Positions 50,993-63,249 of a stretch of 64,000 nt of DNA are shown here, one piece after another. Source of the DNA: Bigelowiella natans CCMP2755. Lineage: Eukaryota > Cercozoa > Chlorarachniophyceae. The notes below the pieces were generated by a model. That model saw only the letters and a list, made by a program, of their open reading frames with translations. It did no database searches and had not been told where the DNA came from. Every line of letters starts with the position of its first letter. Position 1 is the stretch's first letter. The stretch covers positions 28,348-92,347 of the forward strand of contig ADNK01001887.1 in NCBI GenBank assembly GCA_000320545.1, in the 5' to 3' direction. The translations under genes were made by a program, and so were the position numbers.

Positions 50993-52760
50993 ATGGCGCG
51001 CACCCCCTCCCTTGTCTTCCAAGCCTCGTTGGGCCTGAACGCCCTCCTGGCAGCAGCGCTTCTCCTTTGTCTTTCCACAGGAAGTATGTACACCACTACA
51101 AGTGACATTCGATACCTTTTTTCGATGTGTCTTTTGAGTTTTTGTTCATACGGTAAAAGCTACCACGAAGCATCCACGTAACCCCCTTGTCTTTTCCTTT
51201 GTTATCGTCGAGCAGGATCGTTAGGCCTCGGCGTTACACGCTCGGGTATACACTAAGATATTTCGAATTGAGGAAATAGAATAATAGTGGATACGAAGTT
51301 AATATTTTTTTGGTGGATGCATTATGTCACGGTCTTCATTAGGATAGAATGAGAAAGGAATTATTCATTAATAAATGGTTTTAAATATTCCGCCATCTCA
51401 TTTTATTCGAATCATATTCAGCTGCTTTCTCTCCTGCTGGAACTACTAGGGATGTGAGCAACATCCGTGCAAACGCAAACTTGAAAGAAGTCCGCGGACG
51501 TATTGAATCCGTATCGAACACTAAGAAGATTACATCGGTACACAATTCTCTTTCTGTTGAACTAACTTTTAAGGAATCATTTATTGATGATAAGTGTTTT
51601 GTTAATGATAAATATGATTTTTATTTCTTAGTCGATGAAGCTCGTCGCTGCTGCAAAGGTTAGAAAGGCACAGGCTGCTGTTCTTGGAGGACGCCCTTTC
51701 GCTGAGAACCTTGTGAAGACCCTCTACGGAATTAACCAGAAGGTATGTTTCTTTCAACTTCATCGAATTCGTACCGATATAAGTATATGAAAGCGTGTGT
51801 ATGTAATTCTTGAGATTTACTTCGTGCGATACGTTTCGGAACCGTGAACTGTTGAAACAGTACTCGATAGATTATTTCTCACAATGTGATGAATTACTGA
51901 GTATTTCAAATTTCCCCTTTTTTTAATAACTAAAGGTCAGGGCTGAGGCTCTCACCTCCGCTCTCACAGAAGTCCGCCCTGTGAAGAACGTTCTTATCCT
52001 CACTGTCTCCGGAGACCGCGGTCTTTGTGGTGCATACAACACCTTCGTTCTGAAGAAGCTTCTTACTCGTACCCAAGAGCTTCAGGGTATGGGAATTGGC
52101 GTCAAGCACGTTGCTGTTGGCAGGAAACTTCAGACCTGGCTCAAGAGGAGAACAGATGAGTATGATGTAATGGGAGCCTACGAGATGACCGACATCTTCA
52201 ACCAGAAGGCAGGTGATGATGAAAACGCTGATGCTCTTACCGGTCTCGCTGAGGAGGTCCTCTCCAGCTTCACCGATGGTGAGGTCGATAAGGTGGAGAT
52301 CATCTACACCAAATTCAAGTCGCTTATTGGATCCGACCCTGTCATCCAGACCCTTCTTCCTCTTACCCCCAAGGGAGAGATTTGCGATGTGAACGGAAAC
52401 TGTATCGACGCTGATGAGGATGAGGTATTCAGCCTAACCACCAAGGGCGGTGAATTGGCAGTTGAGACCGAGAAGCAACAACTTGACACCGCCGGAGACC
52501 TTGATAAGTTCATGTTCGAGCAGCAGCCTGATGAGGTCGTTGATGCTGTCCTCCCTCTCTACATGGACTCTACCATCCTTCGTTCTATCCAGGAATCCCT
52601 TGCATCCGAACTTGCTGCACGTATGAATGCCATGAGCTCAGCTTGCGACAATGCTGACGAACTTGGAACTAAGCTCAGCCGTATTTATAACCGTGGTCGC
52701 CAGGCTAAGATCACCAATGAAATTCTTGAGATCGTCGCTGGTGCAGACGCTGTCGGCTAA
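50993..52760 (+). CDS. atpC: Chloroplast ATP synthase gamma subunit, nuclear-encoded
   Basis: AtpC is the rotating central stalk of the plastid F1 motor. Exons 50993-51083, 51422-51537, 51632-51742 and 51936-52760 give 380 residues. Residues 1-30 are a signal peptide (SLGLNALLAAALLLCLSTG). The next exon reads TAFSPAG, an aromatic residue at the cleavage site as in red-lineage complex plastids, then the mature protein. Mature landmarks are IRANANLKEVRGRIESVSNT, SSMKLVAAAKVRKAQ, the GDRGLCGAYNT motif and the C-terminal GRQAKITNEILEIVAGADAV. A regulatory-type insert is present, with cysteine codons at 52383-52385 and 52401-52403 (C-x5-C in an EICDVNGNC context followed by acidic residues), as in plant CF1-gamma. 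Introns sit only in the first third. Exon bases are unusually free of microsatellites. Identity is firm. Confidence 0.97.
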
Positions 52761-53719
52761 TACCATAAACCTAATTAGTGAAGATCTTCGGTCCTTTTCT
52801 TTAATTAGACTATAAAATAACCTTGGGTCGTCGTAAACAGCAGCAAAATATGTGCAGAAGGTGTGATATGAGCGCGCAGATAACAAAAATAACTCGAATT
52901 TCATTCACCATGTTTTGCTGCTCACCGACATTCTATCTTATATTTGACAAGCATATTATTCTTAAGAATTAGTCTAAATTGCTTCGTCTGCAGTGCCTAC
53001 TGACTCAATGCGAACTAGTCTTTAAGCATGGTTATATGATCATACGCTGTGCATGCGTATATGCATGCAGGATTGTATACGACATGTGCGTATCATGACT
53101 GGGCATTATAGCTCATACATGCATTGCAATGATCATGCGTATACGCTACCTATCTCTATATCTACAACGTACTAGCTTGCTAGCATGATGGAGATCTTGC
53201 GTACGCCTCTACTAGCTGCAGCTAGCTGCTAGACGCATCGCACATTAGCTAGGTATGTACAAATAGATACTAGCTACATGCACCGTATTCATATAGTAGT
53301 ACATGCTAGCATGCACATAATGCACGTTCTCGGTCGATATGGTGAAAGTCATATGTATGATCAGATTTAACATGTCTAGATGTGCTGTATCCATGGTGGT
53401 GTACATTGATGAGAATGCAAGTTCATAACGGACTGTCAAGTTCCTACTCACACAGCATACTGCATGGGACCACATTTCATTTAACTTGAGATCGATAGAC
53501 TATGTTCAGCTTCTTCATGAACTCCATTTACATCCATAAAACACAACACCGTGCTGGCACATTCTAGCATGTGTAGCCGATCAGCTCTAGAGCTTGTAGT
53601 TCACGAAATCTTACTTAATGTCTTGCCTGGAATTCTGTGCGGGGTCGCTCGCACAATCTATCTGGACGATGCATGACAGCGGATTTTTGTTCCAAAGTCT
53701 GCCCTCATCATCATTTTCC
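52761..53719. other. Convergent intergenic region rich in CTAG/CATG palindromes
   Basis: This gap lies between the atpC stop and the glycosyltransferase-like gene stop. Between about 53020 and 53330 there is a dense run of palindromic tetramers (CTAG, GCTAGC, TGCA, CATG). No open frame has a supportable splice partner. Confidence 0.5.
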
Positions 53720-55309
53720 TCACCATAAACTGAACATGGACAATGCTGAGTGTGGTTTGGGACAGTCGCACACTTGCTTGTACGATCGGTTGAACCAAGA
53801 AGGAGTTTCGTCGTCCACCTTATAGTAAATTCCGCTCCAATCTCGTTGTTTGGAATGCGGGGGAGGGAAGGCGTATTCCTGTTCGAACACGACCGGGCTA
53901 TCCACTGGACGTTTGCATTCGCCTAATTCTATTTGCGGGTTGGGAATAATTGAAATTGTCTATCGGTCATGTTATCATGGTTAAACCATTTCCATCTGAG
54001 CATCATCAATAGAGTTCAATTAAGGTAAATCCGCATCCAGTTTCCACCATATACAAGATTTATCAATATACTCATAAACGCTAGCAACAAAAGATACTTA
54101 GAAGCTAACTACCTTCTCCCGATTGCACCGCTTGCAGGCAAGGCCGGCGGAGGGGCCTATCCGGTTCATTGATGTACGGTAAGACCCTAATACCCCATGT
54201 ATTCAAAAACATCGGCATACAACTTTCTCTGCCTCCTGGCCTTCCAGCATTATTCGTACACGGAATATTAGTCGTACACGGAAGGAATCTAAAGATAAAG
54301 GTTAAGTTAGTTACATCGTCAGAAGGTGGTATTTCTTATTGGTTTCGAAAATGTTTAGCGGAGTTACGACCGGAGAAACAGTTAAAGATTGCATTTTGAG
54401 TCGGTGCTGTACTACCCGTTCACATACGGAAAAGCTGACATATATATTTCTCCAGATCCTCGCGCCATAATATACGTGTAGTCTTCATAGGCGAGGGCAT
54501 ATTGATCTATTGGCAAACCCCCGTAGTGCTGCATCGCTTCCTCCCCGCCCGGCCATTTGCCTGGGAGAGGGAGCTTCTTGGCGTATAGGACATCAGGACG
54601 GGTCCGGAGAATCCAGCGGTACTTTAACCGCCTCTCTGCCTCAGCCCTTTTTATCAAATCTAGGCATTTGTAGTTTCTGTAGAGGAGCCTGTGGTAATAC
54701 ACGTTCTCGATATCGCCGTGCTCTTTAAAAAAAGCGTCTTCCACCAACATCTACGTTTCAGTTAAGAGACACGTTCAGCATGCGCGCAAGATATGCATGC
54801 GAATGCAGAATAATATCTAGAGGACCAAGAGTTGTACCTCATCTGGCTCAAGAATGAATGCCCTTGGCTGGATGTATCGTATCGAATCTATTATTTTTTT
54901 CTGGTTGACCAGTGGTTTGACGTATCGTTGCGGGAACCATTGCCTCGTTTGCACTGTGAGATGCAAGGCGACGTTGAGGAATATATCTGGATTCACTTCA
55001 TTTAACCTAGCACACCATATGCATAGACCCATACCAACATGCCCTTAATAACGTGGTTGTCAAGTACTGACTCTCTCTCACACAAATACAAACACAAGCT
55101 CCCCCCCCCCCCCCCCCCCCTCTTGGAGAGGACAGTGCGGTCACTTGAGTTACCATGACTTCATGTGTTTTGCTTGGTTAAAAATTGCCATTGTTCTAAA
55201 CTCGCCGGTGATGCACGCTGCGACTCCTGTCCTCGTCTTGTTTGTAACTCTTTGGGGAGTGTTTTTTCTGCGTCCAATTATCCGACATTGCTCTCCTTTA
55301 TGCTCTACG
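53720..55309 (-). CDS. Type II glycosyltransferase-like protein, 5' end uncertain
   Basis: Six exons can be joined in phase: about 55420-55309 (start unresolved), 55267-55154, 55006-54838, 54750-54416, 54186-54113 and 53922-53720. A signal-anchor (GILFVFVCLVAVLVFV) precedes GVAACITGEFRTM, a motif I associate with uncharacterised algal and oomycete glycosyltransferases. Then come CLDLIKRAEAERRLKYRW and ILRTRPDVLY, where the RTRPD segment resembles the nucleotide-sugar/metal-binding step of such enzymes. The C-terminal exon carries several Cys and aromatic residues and ends at a TGA at 53720. The TM exon lacks an in-frame Met, so either an upstream exon is missing or an alternative frame starting MKGDEITFG at 55422 is used. 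That alternative would run into the next exon without an intron but would lose the TM segment. The substrate is unknown. Confidence 0.65.
55101..55120. repeat. Poly-C run of 20 bases
   Basis: An exact run of 20 C on the plus strand (G on the coding strand) sits in the intron between the 55154-55267 and 54838-55006 exons of the glycosyltransferase-like gene. Its length may be affected by sequencing or assembly. Confidence 0.9.
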
Positions 55310-55963
55310 GTACATTCGTAAATTGCGCTTCTACAAATACAAGAACAGCAACGAGACAGACGAACACGAATAAGATTCCCCATCCAATACCCCAAACCAA
55401 ACGTAATCTCGTCTCCTTTCATTTCTCCTCTCTCTTTGTATTCTCTCTATCTCTGCCCGTCTGTCACGCCAATTCGTTCTTTATCACGTTCATGAACTCA
55501 TAAGGTTCGATTAAATTGGAAGATGCTGACACGTGCGCAACAAATTTCACAACCAGGGGTCATCAATTCGGCCAATACAGACTACACAGGGAAAAAAAAA
55601 ATGTTAGTTACAGAAACATAACCACTACCCATTGTTTAGCATATCGCAGAATTGCTGACATTTCTCCACGGTGCCTTCATTTAGGTGGCATCTATATCCG
55701 TTGTCTGTCAGCCCCAAACGGTCGATTTCTTTACAAACCACCTCACCTTTCTACAAAACGTACGCAAGATATCGCTCATTACAGGTGTAGGCGTATGCCA
55801 CATCATCCCTACACACGATATTCGAAGTGGTTGTGGGAGCTGTGCTTTCTCTTTCTCAGATCTTCCTCAGGCTAATTGCCTCTAAAATAGGAACTCTTTT
55901 CTGAGAAAGTCACCAGCCATTCGAAACATCTAACCATTTCAATGCCCGAATTCAATTTTTTGT
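55310..55963. other. Intergenic region, may hold first exon of the glycosyltransferase-like gene
   Basis: I see no clear coding region. Since the downstream minus-strand gene lacks a proven start, a first exon may lie here, but none is convincing. A 20-base C run lies in the adjacent intron at 55101-55120. Confidence 0.4.
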
Positions 55964-56811
55964 TTAGAATCGATACATTAACAGTGCATATGCAAATATA
56001 GGACAGCCCACAAGAGCAAAAACGCATTCTCCACAAATACCCAGTTCTTCTATCTCATATTTATCATCACCATACATAAGGGGGAATACCTTTGTGAGTC
56101 CCCAATAATCACGCACAGCTTTGGACCGTGGTAGATGCTGCCATATAACCGAAGCATTGAGCAGAAGCACAACGGCGGTGACGATGAATAAGTCAGCCAA
56201 AACCCCTTTGCGCCTCTTGAAGATCATTCAATGCCACACTTTTTGAAACTGACCGAAGACCATCATCTGCCTGGTTTCTGAGTTTGATGAGAGATCATTG
56301 GGAATCGCATCTGCTGGTGGGCGCTCGTTCTTGTTTTTGGCTAGGAGATCATCTCGCAACATGTTCTCTGTGTGATGTTATTAACAATAACCCTAGGGAT
56401 TATTTGCCTAGTTTTTTTGCCTAAAATTACGTGGAAAAAAAAAAAAGAAAAAGAAAAAAATGAACCATGAATAATGAGAATCAAATGACGCCAACTCGTC
56501 AGCCATTGCCTGTGATCTGAAGTCAAGAGAACAGGAAAAAAGACTCCCGGCCTTCGGACGGCGAAACAGGGGGATGGCGAAGCTTTGCCGACGTACCTGT
56601 TGTCCATTGCTTTGCGCTTTTCTCATTTTCTGCTAAGCACAAGAAAGAAATGTGATTTTTGTTGTTCCATCTCGACAGCAATCACTCTGCTAGCATGTCT
56701 AATTCTCGAAATCGTGTCATCGGGAAGGAGGTCAGTTCTTGGCAACGAGCGCCAGCTGTCCTCGTCCATCAGCGACTGTTCTGCTCCTGTTTTGGAGAAG
56801 AAATCATCCAA
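55964..56811 (-). CDS. Small membrane protein of unknown function
   Basis: The gene is provisional. The first exon starts at the ATG at 56811 (MDDFFSKTGAEQSL, Asp/Ser-rich, then a helical segment SRIRHASRVIAVEMEQQK). Middle segments at about 56530-56480 (MADELASFDSH) and 56340-56261 (ERPPADAIPNDLSSNSE) can be linked. The last exon, 56215-55964, has two membrane segments (LFIVTAVVLLLNASVIW and CVFALVGCPIFAYALLM) around a polar loop. Exon 56340-56261 ends at a GTC donor. The join from the first exon is not resolved because its frame meets a stop. The layout, a soluble helical N-terminus and C-terminal membrane helices, loosely resembles SNARE-like or membrane-tethered adaptors, but I do not recognise a family. 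Confidence 0.4.
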
Positions 56812-57308
56812 AGGTTGTAGCTAAAAAAAAAAGGCATTTGAATGAAGCAAGTGAACGTCGATTTCCCCTGCTAGCTAGCCAGCCCACAGCTAGACAGCGC
56901 CGATGAAAATCTTGGTTTCATCACAATTTTTTGCATCAACAGCGTGCATTGAGGTGGTCAATGAAAATGGAAAGAACTCAAATGATTCAGAAAAAAATGG
57001 GGTTTTCAAAGAAGGAACCCCAACCAAGGATGACAGTGGCGCTCGGCCGCGGAGCATGCACCTGCTAGCCTGGGCGGGCTCCGCAAGTTTGAAGTGGAAC
57101 GCACATCCGACTTTTGTGGGCACCGAAAGGTTTCACTGCATGTGCACTGCACAACTGCGTGTCATTGCGCACATTGCAGGCGTTGCTGTGGAGCATGTGT
57201 GCAACAAACAATGGAACACACGTGCCAATTTGGCACACGTGTCGTGGGCGGTGCGCATGCCACCATGGCCGAAGAACTTGTGTGCAAAACCACCACACAC
57301 GGTGCAAA

Positions 57309-57335
57309 GAACACGTGCAGTTAGTGCACGTGTTC
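57309..57335. repeat. Perfect inverted repeat, 11-base arms with CACGTG
   Basis: The arms gaacacgtgca and tgcacgtgttc are exact reverse complements around a five-base spacer. Each arm contains CACGTG, a palindromic E/G-box core. It could be a protein-binding site or form a hairpin; no gene start is close. Confidence 0.8.
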
Positions 57336-57970
57336 GCACGCGTGTGCATGCACGAACACAGCCATCAAAGCTCCATTAGCTCATTGTGGGTGAGTCAGCT
57401 AGCTAGAGATGATCTAGCGATTCATGCTGCTAGCACGTCTAGCTAGCTAGCTAGCTAGATGTGTCGAACAATCTAGATGCATTCACATGCATGATGTGTT
57501 GATCGTGTCACTGCTCGCGCCATGTCCATGGATGCGCACAACAAACATGTTCTCTAGACGTGGCACATGACACGCTAGCACGGCGTGTGATGCATGTGCA
57601 CAGATGCATGCATGGTTTTCGGCTTGCTGATGCTGGCTGTTTCATTGCGCACATCCTGCATGCCTAGTGCCCTGCAAAAGTTGCTACTTGCACTGCTACT
57701 CAATGCTTTTCTGAATATCACATCAGAAATTTTTTGTTCTCGTTTGACTACGTGGTCGTTGTGGATTAATTGGCAAGTAAGCATGCATGATGTGGTGCGA
57801 AACTATTCCATTATTCCACTCTGACGCTAGCGTAGCGTGTCCGGCGGTACTATGGCAGCGAAAACGAGTATCTTTGCTATAGAGCAAGCAGCTACAGCAT
57901 AGCAACAGCTCAATAACTACAATAAAACATATCATCATCACAACTAGAAGCGGACAAACCCAACCATCCT

Positions 57971-58305
57971 CATCGTTCGCTCAAGCCTATTCCGTGCGTC
58001 CTGTTAACCAGGTTTGTGCACAGGGCCTTCAAGGCGGCAATGGGGATGATTCTGAAATACAGGGAACAAAGGAATGAAGAGGCAAAATGATGAAAATTAG
58101 AGGAGATAAAAGTGAAACAGCAGAGAGAAAACTGGAGTCTATGCTTCGAAGACATGAAGAGAAAAGAGAGGCAGAGGGGTGTGCGGGAAGGAGATAACCA
58201 AAAAATATGTTAGTAAAATTGGCGTTTCGTGGAAGTAAGTTAGTTCTTCGAACCATATCAGTGATTTTGCTCTACGAGGATCAAGTAACGCGTATCTTAG
58301 TTGCC
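57971..58305 (-). other. Possible orphan exons downstream of SelO
   Basis: Two minus-strand segments have acceptor and donor sites and protein-like composition: 58305-58199 (contains LRYALLDPRRAKSLIWFEEL) and 58051-57971 (contains IIPIAALKALCTNLVNRTHG, ending in TGA). Their phases do not fit each other or the last SelO exon, which already has its own stop at 58367. They may be 3' UTR sequence, a short unrecognised gene, or chance. Confidence 0.2.
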
Positions 58306-58366
58306 CTGCGAGAGCAGAGTTGCGACACACCAGAGAGAATAAAAAACGGGAAAGGAGACAATTCTC

Positions 58367-60289
58367 TTAATTTTTGATTATTTTTGGCTTAGATACTCGT
58401 GCGTGCATGAGTTGAGTGTATTGTTGTAAAACTGCAACGTACTCCTTGGGTGCCCTCTTTCGGTACTTTTCCAGGACCTCCTTTGACATCAAATCCTTGA
58501 TGTTTTTGGCGGGTTCTTGGGCGTATGGATCCCGCACAAGCTATTATAAGGAACAACCAAGTTCAGTTAGCTACTCATGGAAGAGGAAGGGAGAGAAGAA
58601 ATGAGGCAGGATAGAAGCAGTATTTAAGCTTAGCATAGGGCACAGGAAAAATGAATTCGCAGGGGAGTAAGTAATAAGCGTTCTTCAACCTGTAGCAAAG
58701 CCTCAACTCCGCTGTAGTCGTGCGTTTCTTTCATTTCATGGAACAGCAGAACAATAGACAAGGCAAAGATATAAATTGTCTTATAAGAAGGATGAATTAG
58801 AGTCTAGTCATCTGCTTTCCATGTAATGATGACGATGACGATGATGGCGATGATGGTGATGATGACGATGCTTTTCTGACTACTGATGCGTCCATACCTG
58901 CACGTGATATAGCATCCTGGAGCATATAGTTGCGTAAAATATACTAATAATGATAGAGGAGAAGGCAGAGGATTACTCACTCATACTGAGATTACTATGT
59001 GACGATTCAACAGAAAACTATAATTCTCACTAATATTCATTGCGGGACTTCCTCCCTCATGGGTAATGATGGTGGTACAATGCTCATGTTTTCAAGTAAA
59101 AACCAGCAGCCACGAAATAGCAGCCGATAGGTTCTATCCCTTTCTTCTCGACACAAAGCATTATGAATACCATGCATGCGGATGATGAGACAGATCCCTA
59201 TCTTGGCACGCATGAAACGACGAACAATCACTTGCATTATGTCATAATGTCGTCCCTATCTATCACCCCCTCTTATCATTATTACATGATATATTGTGTG
59301 TGGTGTACTCCTCCCGCCTACCTTCGGATTGTGCGAATCCATGCTGCTTGCTATACGACTGAAAACATTTCCATCATACTTTTTGCTCTCTGCAGCGACG
59401 ATTTGGAGAATACGAGATCTGTTGAGGGATTGAATATAATTATAAGAATAAAGATGAGATGGGATCATAACGATGATGACGACGAACAAGTTGCTCCCTC
59501 CAAAAATGTGTGTTCCAAAATGCATAGATCAGCATTACCACTCTTCATCTTCATCATCATCATCATCATCATCATATCGATACTACTCATACTTTTCACT
59601 CATACGTTTCCAGTTCTTACGTTACCGGCAATTACTACCTGTATTTCCCCAACCAAGAAGACCACTTCTCTCGGTTGCTCTCCGCTCGTTTCTGAATAGA
59701 AATATTCCAATTTCGTGTTAGGAGGAGAAGAAGGCCCTCAATGTCTACTCCATTGTAGGAGATGAAAGCAACAGTTCAGCAGAAGAAGAAGAAGAAGAAG
59801 AAGAAGAAGAAGAAGGAAAAACCATCAATGTGTATAGTATTTTGGTCCTACTCCGATACGATATTTTCATATTTGTGTACACTATGCCCACACCTCTTCC
59901 GATATCTTCTGGAATTCATCAAGCTGCTTCAATTTTCGCAAGTCGCTCATCTTTACACACACATAGATAACACGCACACACAAACACACATACATATTAA
60001 TTATATGTGTATAACGCATACGCTGCAATAACGACGGTCGTTATCTAACAACATACTGAGAAGAAACAAAGTCAAATTGTATACAACTAATATTAACGCA
60101 GAAATGCCTAGGCTGGGACTTGATTTTGCGTGTGTTGTGCATTTTATCATCATACATCTACATACTACCAGGTGGGGGAATCTCTGCAGCATGAAGGGTT
60201 GCTGTCGCGCCATCATCACAAGCATTTGGATTTGGTTCATTGCCATTCGGGGCTAATCATGGAGCAAAGATGTGACTTGTTGAAGAAGC

Positions 60290-60328
<39 letters not shown>

Positions 60329-61388
60329 ACGGGCAGCAGACTAGACATGGTAGATATCATCAGCGCCGTCATCAATGCAGGGTTTTGTTACTACCTTCAT
60401 TGATTCCAAGATCTCCTCATACGGAGTCAATGTTTCTTTGATCATAGCCTCGAGAAAAGCTTCTGTGGTCGACTTCTCACTACTGCTGGTGCCTGATATT
60501 TCCTGCGAAAGTGCCCGCACGAATCCCGACAAGAGGCGGAAGCTTATTGTGAAGTCGGCACTTGATTCTTGCTGAGGGGGAGGAGAAGTTCAGTACTCGT
60601 GATAATGAAAGTATGGAGAATAGAAGAAAGCAATATTGCTGCTGTTTGTTGCTACTGATGCTGCTTATTCTACGACAATAGGAGCTTTCTTCGTCTTCTT
60701 CTTTTTCTTCTTCATCTCCTTAATTTTGGCGCTTCTTGATATATTGCACTGATGATTTCTTGCTGTACAAACTATATCTAAGTACTAACCATAGTATCAA
60801 GGAGGGAATCGATTAAAGATGCTTCCTCTTTGCTCACAGAACCTTCTCCCAAACCTACATACGAAGAAAATGGTAGTGAGGAGATTAGGTGCTGATTCGG
60901 CCTTCCTTACTCAATCGCAATATTTACCAAGTTTCAGCTTCATTTTCCCATAATACGCCGACTATAAAAACAGGGAAGAAACGATAAGGCTATGCATTAT
61001 TCTCCCTCTCGCCATCTTATCCTCGCACTCTCATTTTGGTGACAGGTGGGAGGTAAGAAGGAAATTGGCTCGCTACCTTATAGGTTGCGTCCCAAGTTTC
61101 CTCGAGAACTTTCTTGCTTACTTCTAATGGTACTGCCATCTGTCAATGTGGTGAGTACATTACATTCGTGCATGATTGATGTATATATTATATTATCCCA
61201 CACTTCATAATAATCCGTCATGTAAGTAGATGACGCAATCCCCCCTCCCTGATTCTTTTGGCAGTACCTGAATAGCCTCTGCCAACTTCTCACAGTTCCA
61301 TCGGCACATTGCAGGTTGTTTGCCGTACGTATATCTGTCAGTTAGCAAACTCAGTAGAGCTCTCTTATGTGTCCAAACGACTTCCACT

Positions 61389-61431
<43 letters not shown>

Positions 61432-62630
61432 AAATCACACCCACTATTCTCCCTTTTTTCCCCATCACATCACCTTCCGTCGTTATCCGAGCCGTTGCAG
61501 ATGTAATCTTTATCTGTTCGCTCCATAAAGCCTGTATTGTATTTTATTTTCTTCCTACCATCTTCATCTCCTCCTCTACCATCTTCATCATCATCATCAT
61601 CATCATCATTATCATCAATATCATCATTATCATCTTATGAAGATGATGCTACTACTACTCAGACTTCTGGGTTCACTCACCGTATGGGCCGTAGTCAATC
61701 GTGATTCCTAGAATGCTACGAGTCATATACAAAGATAGTGCCAATATCAGAAGTAGTAGTAGTAGTAGTAGTTGTTGTTGTTGTTGTAGTGGCTTGTGTC
61801 TGTGTGTGTGTGTGGCAATGATGTTGTGCATATATTCTGAGTAATTTGAGATGGTACATCTCTTTTCTTCTTCTACAAGGCTGTTCGGACCGACCTCATG
61901 TTATCAGTGTTCAGAACACCATGGCACCATCCCACACACTATAAATTATCATATGTTATCAGGAGATATTATAGGAAGGACAGAAATGTTAGTTATCGGC
62001 AGTAATAGTAGAATTATAAATCGAACGTGAAATTCAACGGTAAAGCAAGTAAGCAGCCTTACATGAGAAACACACCTGCCACGAAGCTACCAATTGCGCG
62101 GTATTTACGACGACTTGCTTGTAGAAACGGAGATATGTCGAGGTTGCATCATTAGCATTATCGGCCATTGACTCCCAGATGGATGGATAATACGTCTGTT
62201 TATTTTTTAAATAATGATAATGATGATGATGATGGTGATGATGATTATGCTGAATTACGGGTTTAGTGCTATTGCTGGTGCTGCTAGTTGTTGTTAGAAC
62301 CTTGATGGTGTGCTCCAGGAGTGCCATCAAGACCTTCTTGTTTCCAGCGCTCGGCCCTGAACGTTTTGTGACTGGATCCTCTTCCTTCACGATCTCGAAC
62401 GATCCGAATCTAAGGAAGCTCTTGGCCAGCCGTGTGATCACTGTGCACTGCAATATATTGTTGTTGATGTTGTTGATCATATTGAATAAGGAATACAGTG
62501 AAGGGGTGTCACACGTGAATTTAGAAAAAGGAAGGAAAAGGGAGAAAGAGAGGGAGAGGGGGGGGGGGGAGAGAGAGAGAGAGAGAGAGAGAGATTTAGG
62601 TCCGAGAGAGACCCACACAGCATGCACACG

Positions 62631-62670
<40 letters not shown>

Positions 62671-62698
62671 ACCAACACAAAAATAGACATATTCAAAA

Positions 62699-62741
<43 letters not shown>

Positions 62742-63202
62742 CCTGTTCTGCCTCCGGATTGCCATCGTAAAATACGTCACGAATTACGGTACTTTTTCTA
62801 TTGATGAAAGACGGTCAGGAAAGAGAGAGAGAAGGGGGGGGGGGGGATTCTTCAAATGTTCTTCGTAACAATGGTGTTGTTAGTAATGATATCACTCTGA
62901 GGTGATGCAAGTAGGAGCCCGGGTTGTGGGAATTCCTGATGTACAGTGAGCGATATTCAATAAGACCTATGGAAAATCTTTATATTCTATGCTGCGATTA
63001 AGATACTCTTCTATCCCCCCCCCTTCCTGCTCCTCTCTAATACATATAAAGAAGTAGAACCTAAGCCAGCCATCGCCTCACTGCATAAAAACTCACGAAT
63101 ACTGGAACGGAGCACCTGTAGAGCGTAACAACGACGATACAAGATCGTCAGAATTGAAACAAATTTTATTTTCTTATTTTCCTTTCTCATCTTTTCCCGC
63201 CC

Positions 63203-63249
<47 letters not shown>

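Larger units (their letters stand above)
56812..58366. other. Intergenic region with inverted repeats and CTAG-rich DNA
   Basis: No gene is supported. From 57060 to 57650 the DNA is TG/CA-rich with CACGTG-containing dyads, followed by GCTAGCTAG runs near 57400-57460. From 57970 to 58305 two minus-strand stretches could be exons, listed separately, but they do not join in phase with SelO. Confidence 0.45.

Noticed and set aside
56903-57379. Plus-strand open frame of 158 codons
   Set aside because: It lies in TG/CA-rich DNA where several overlapping frames on both strands are open. There is no domain motif or signal peptide, and composition follows the repeats.
61393-61430. CT array considered as a CRISPR-like or satellite repeat
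   Set aside because: It is a simple dinucleotide microsatellite without spacers, inside a SelO intron of a eukaryotic gene.
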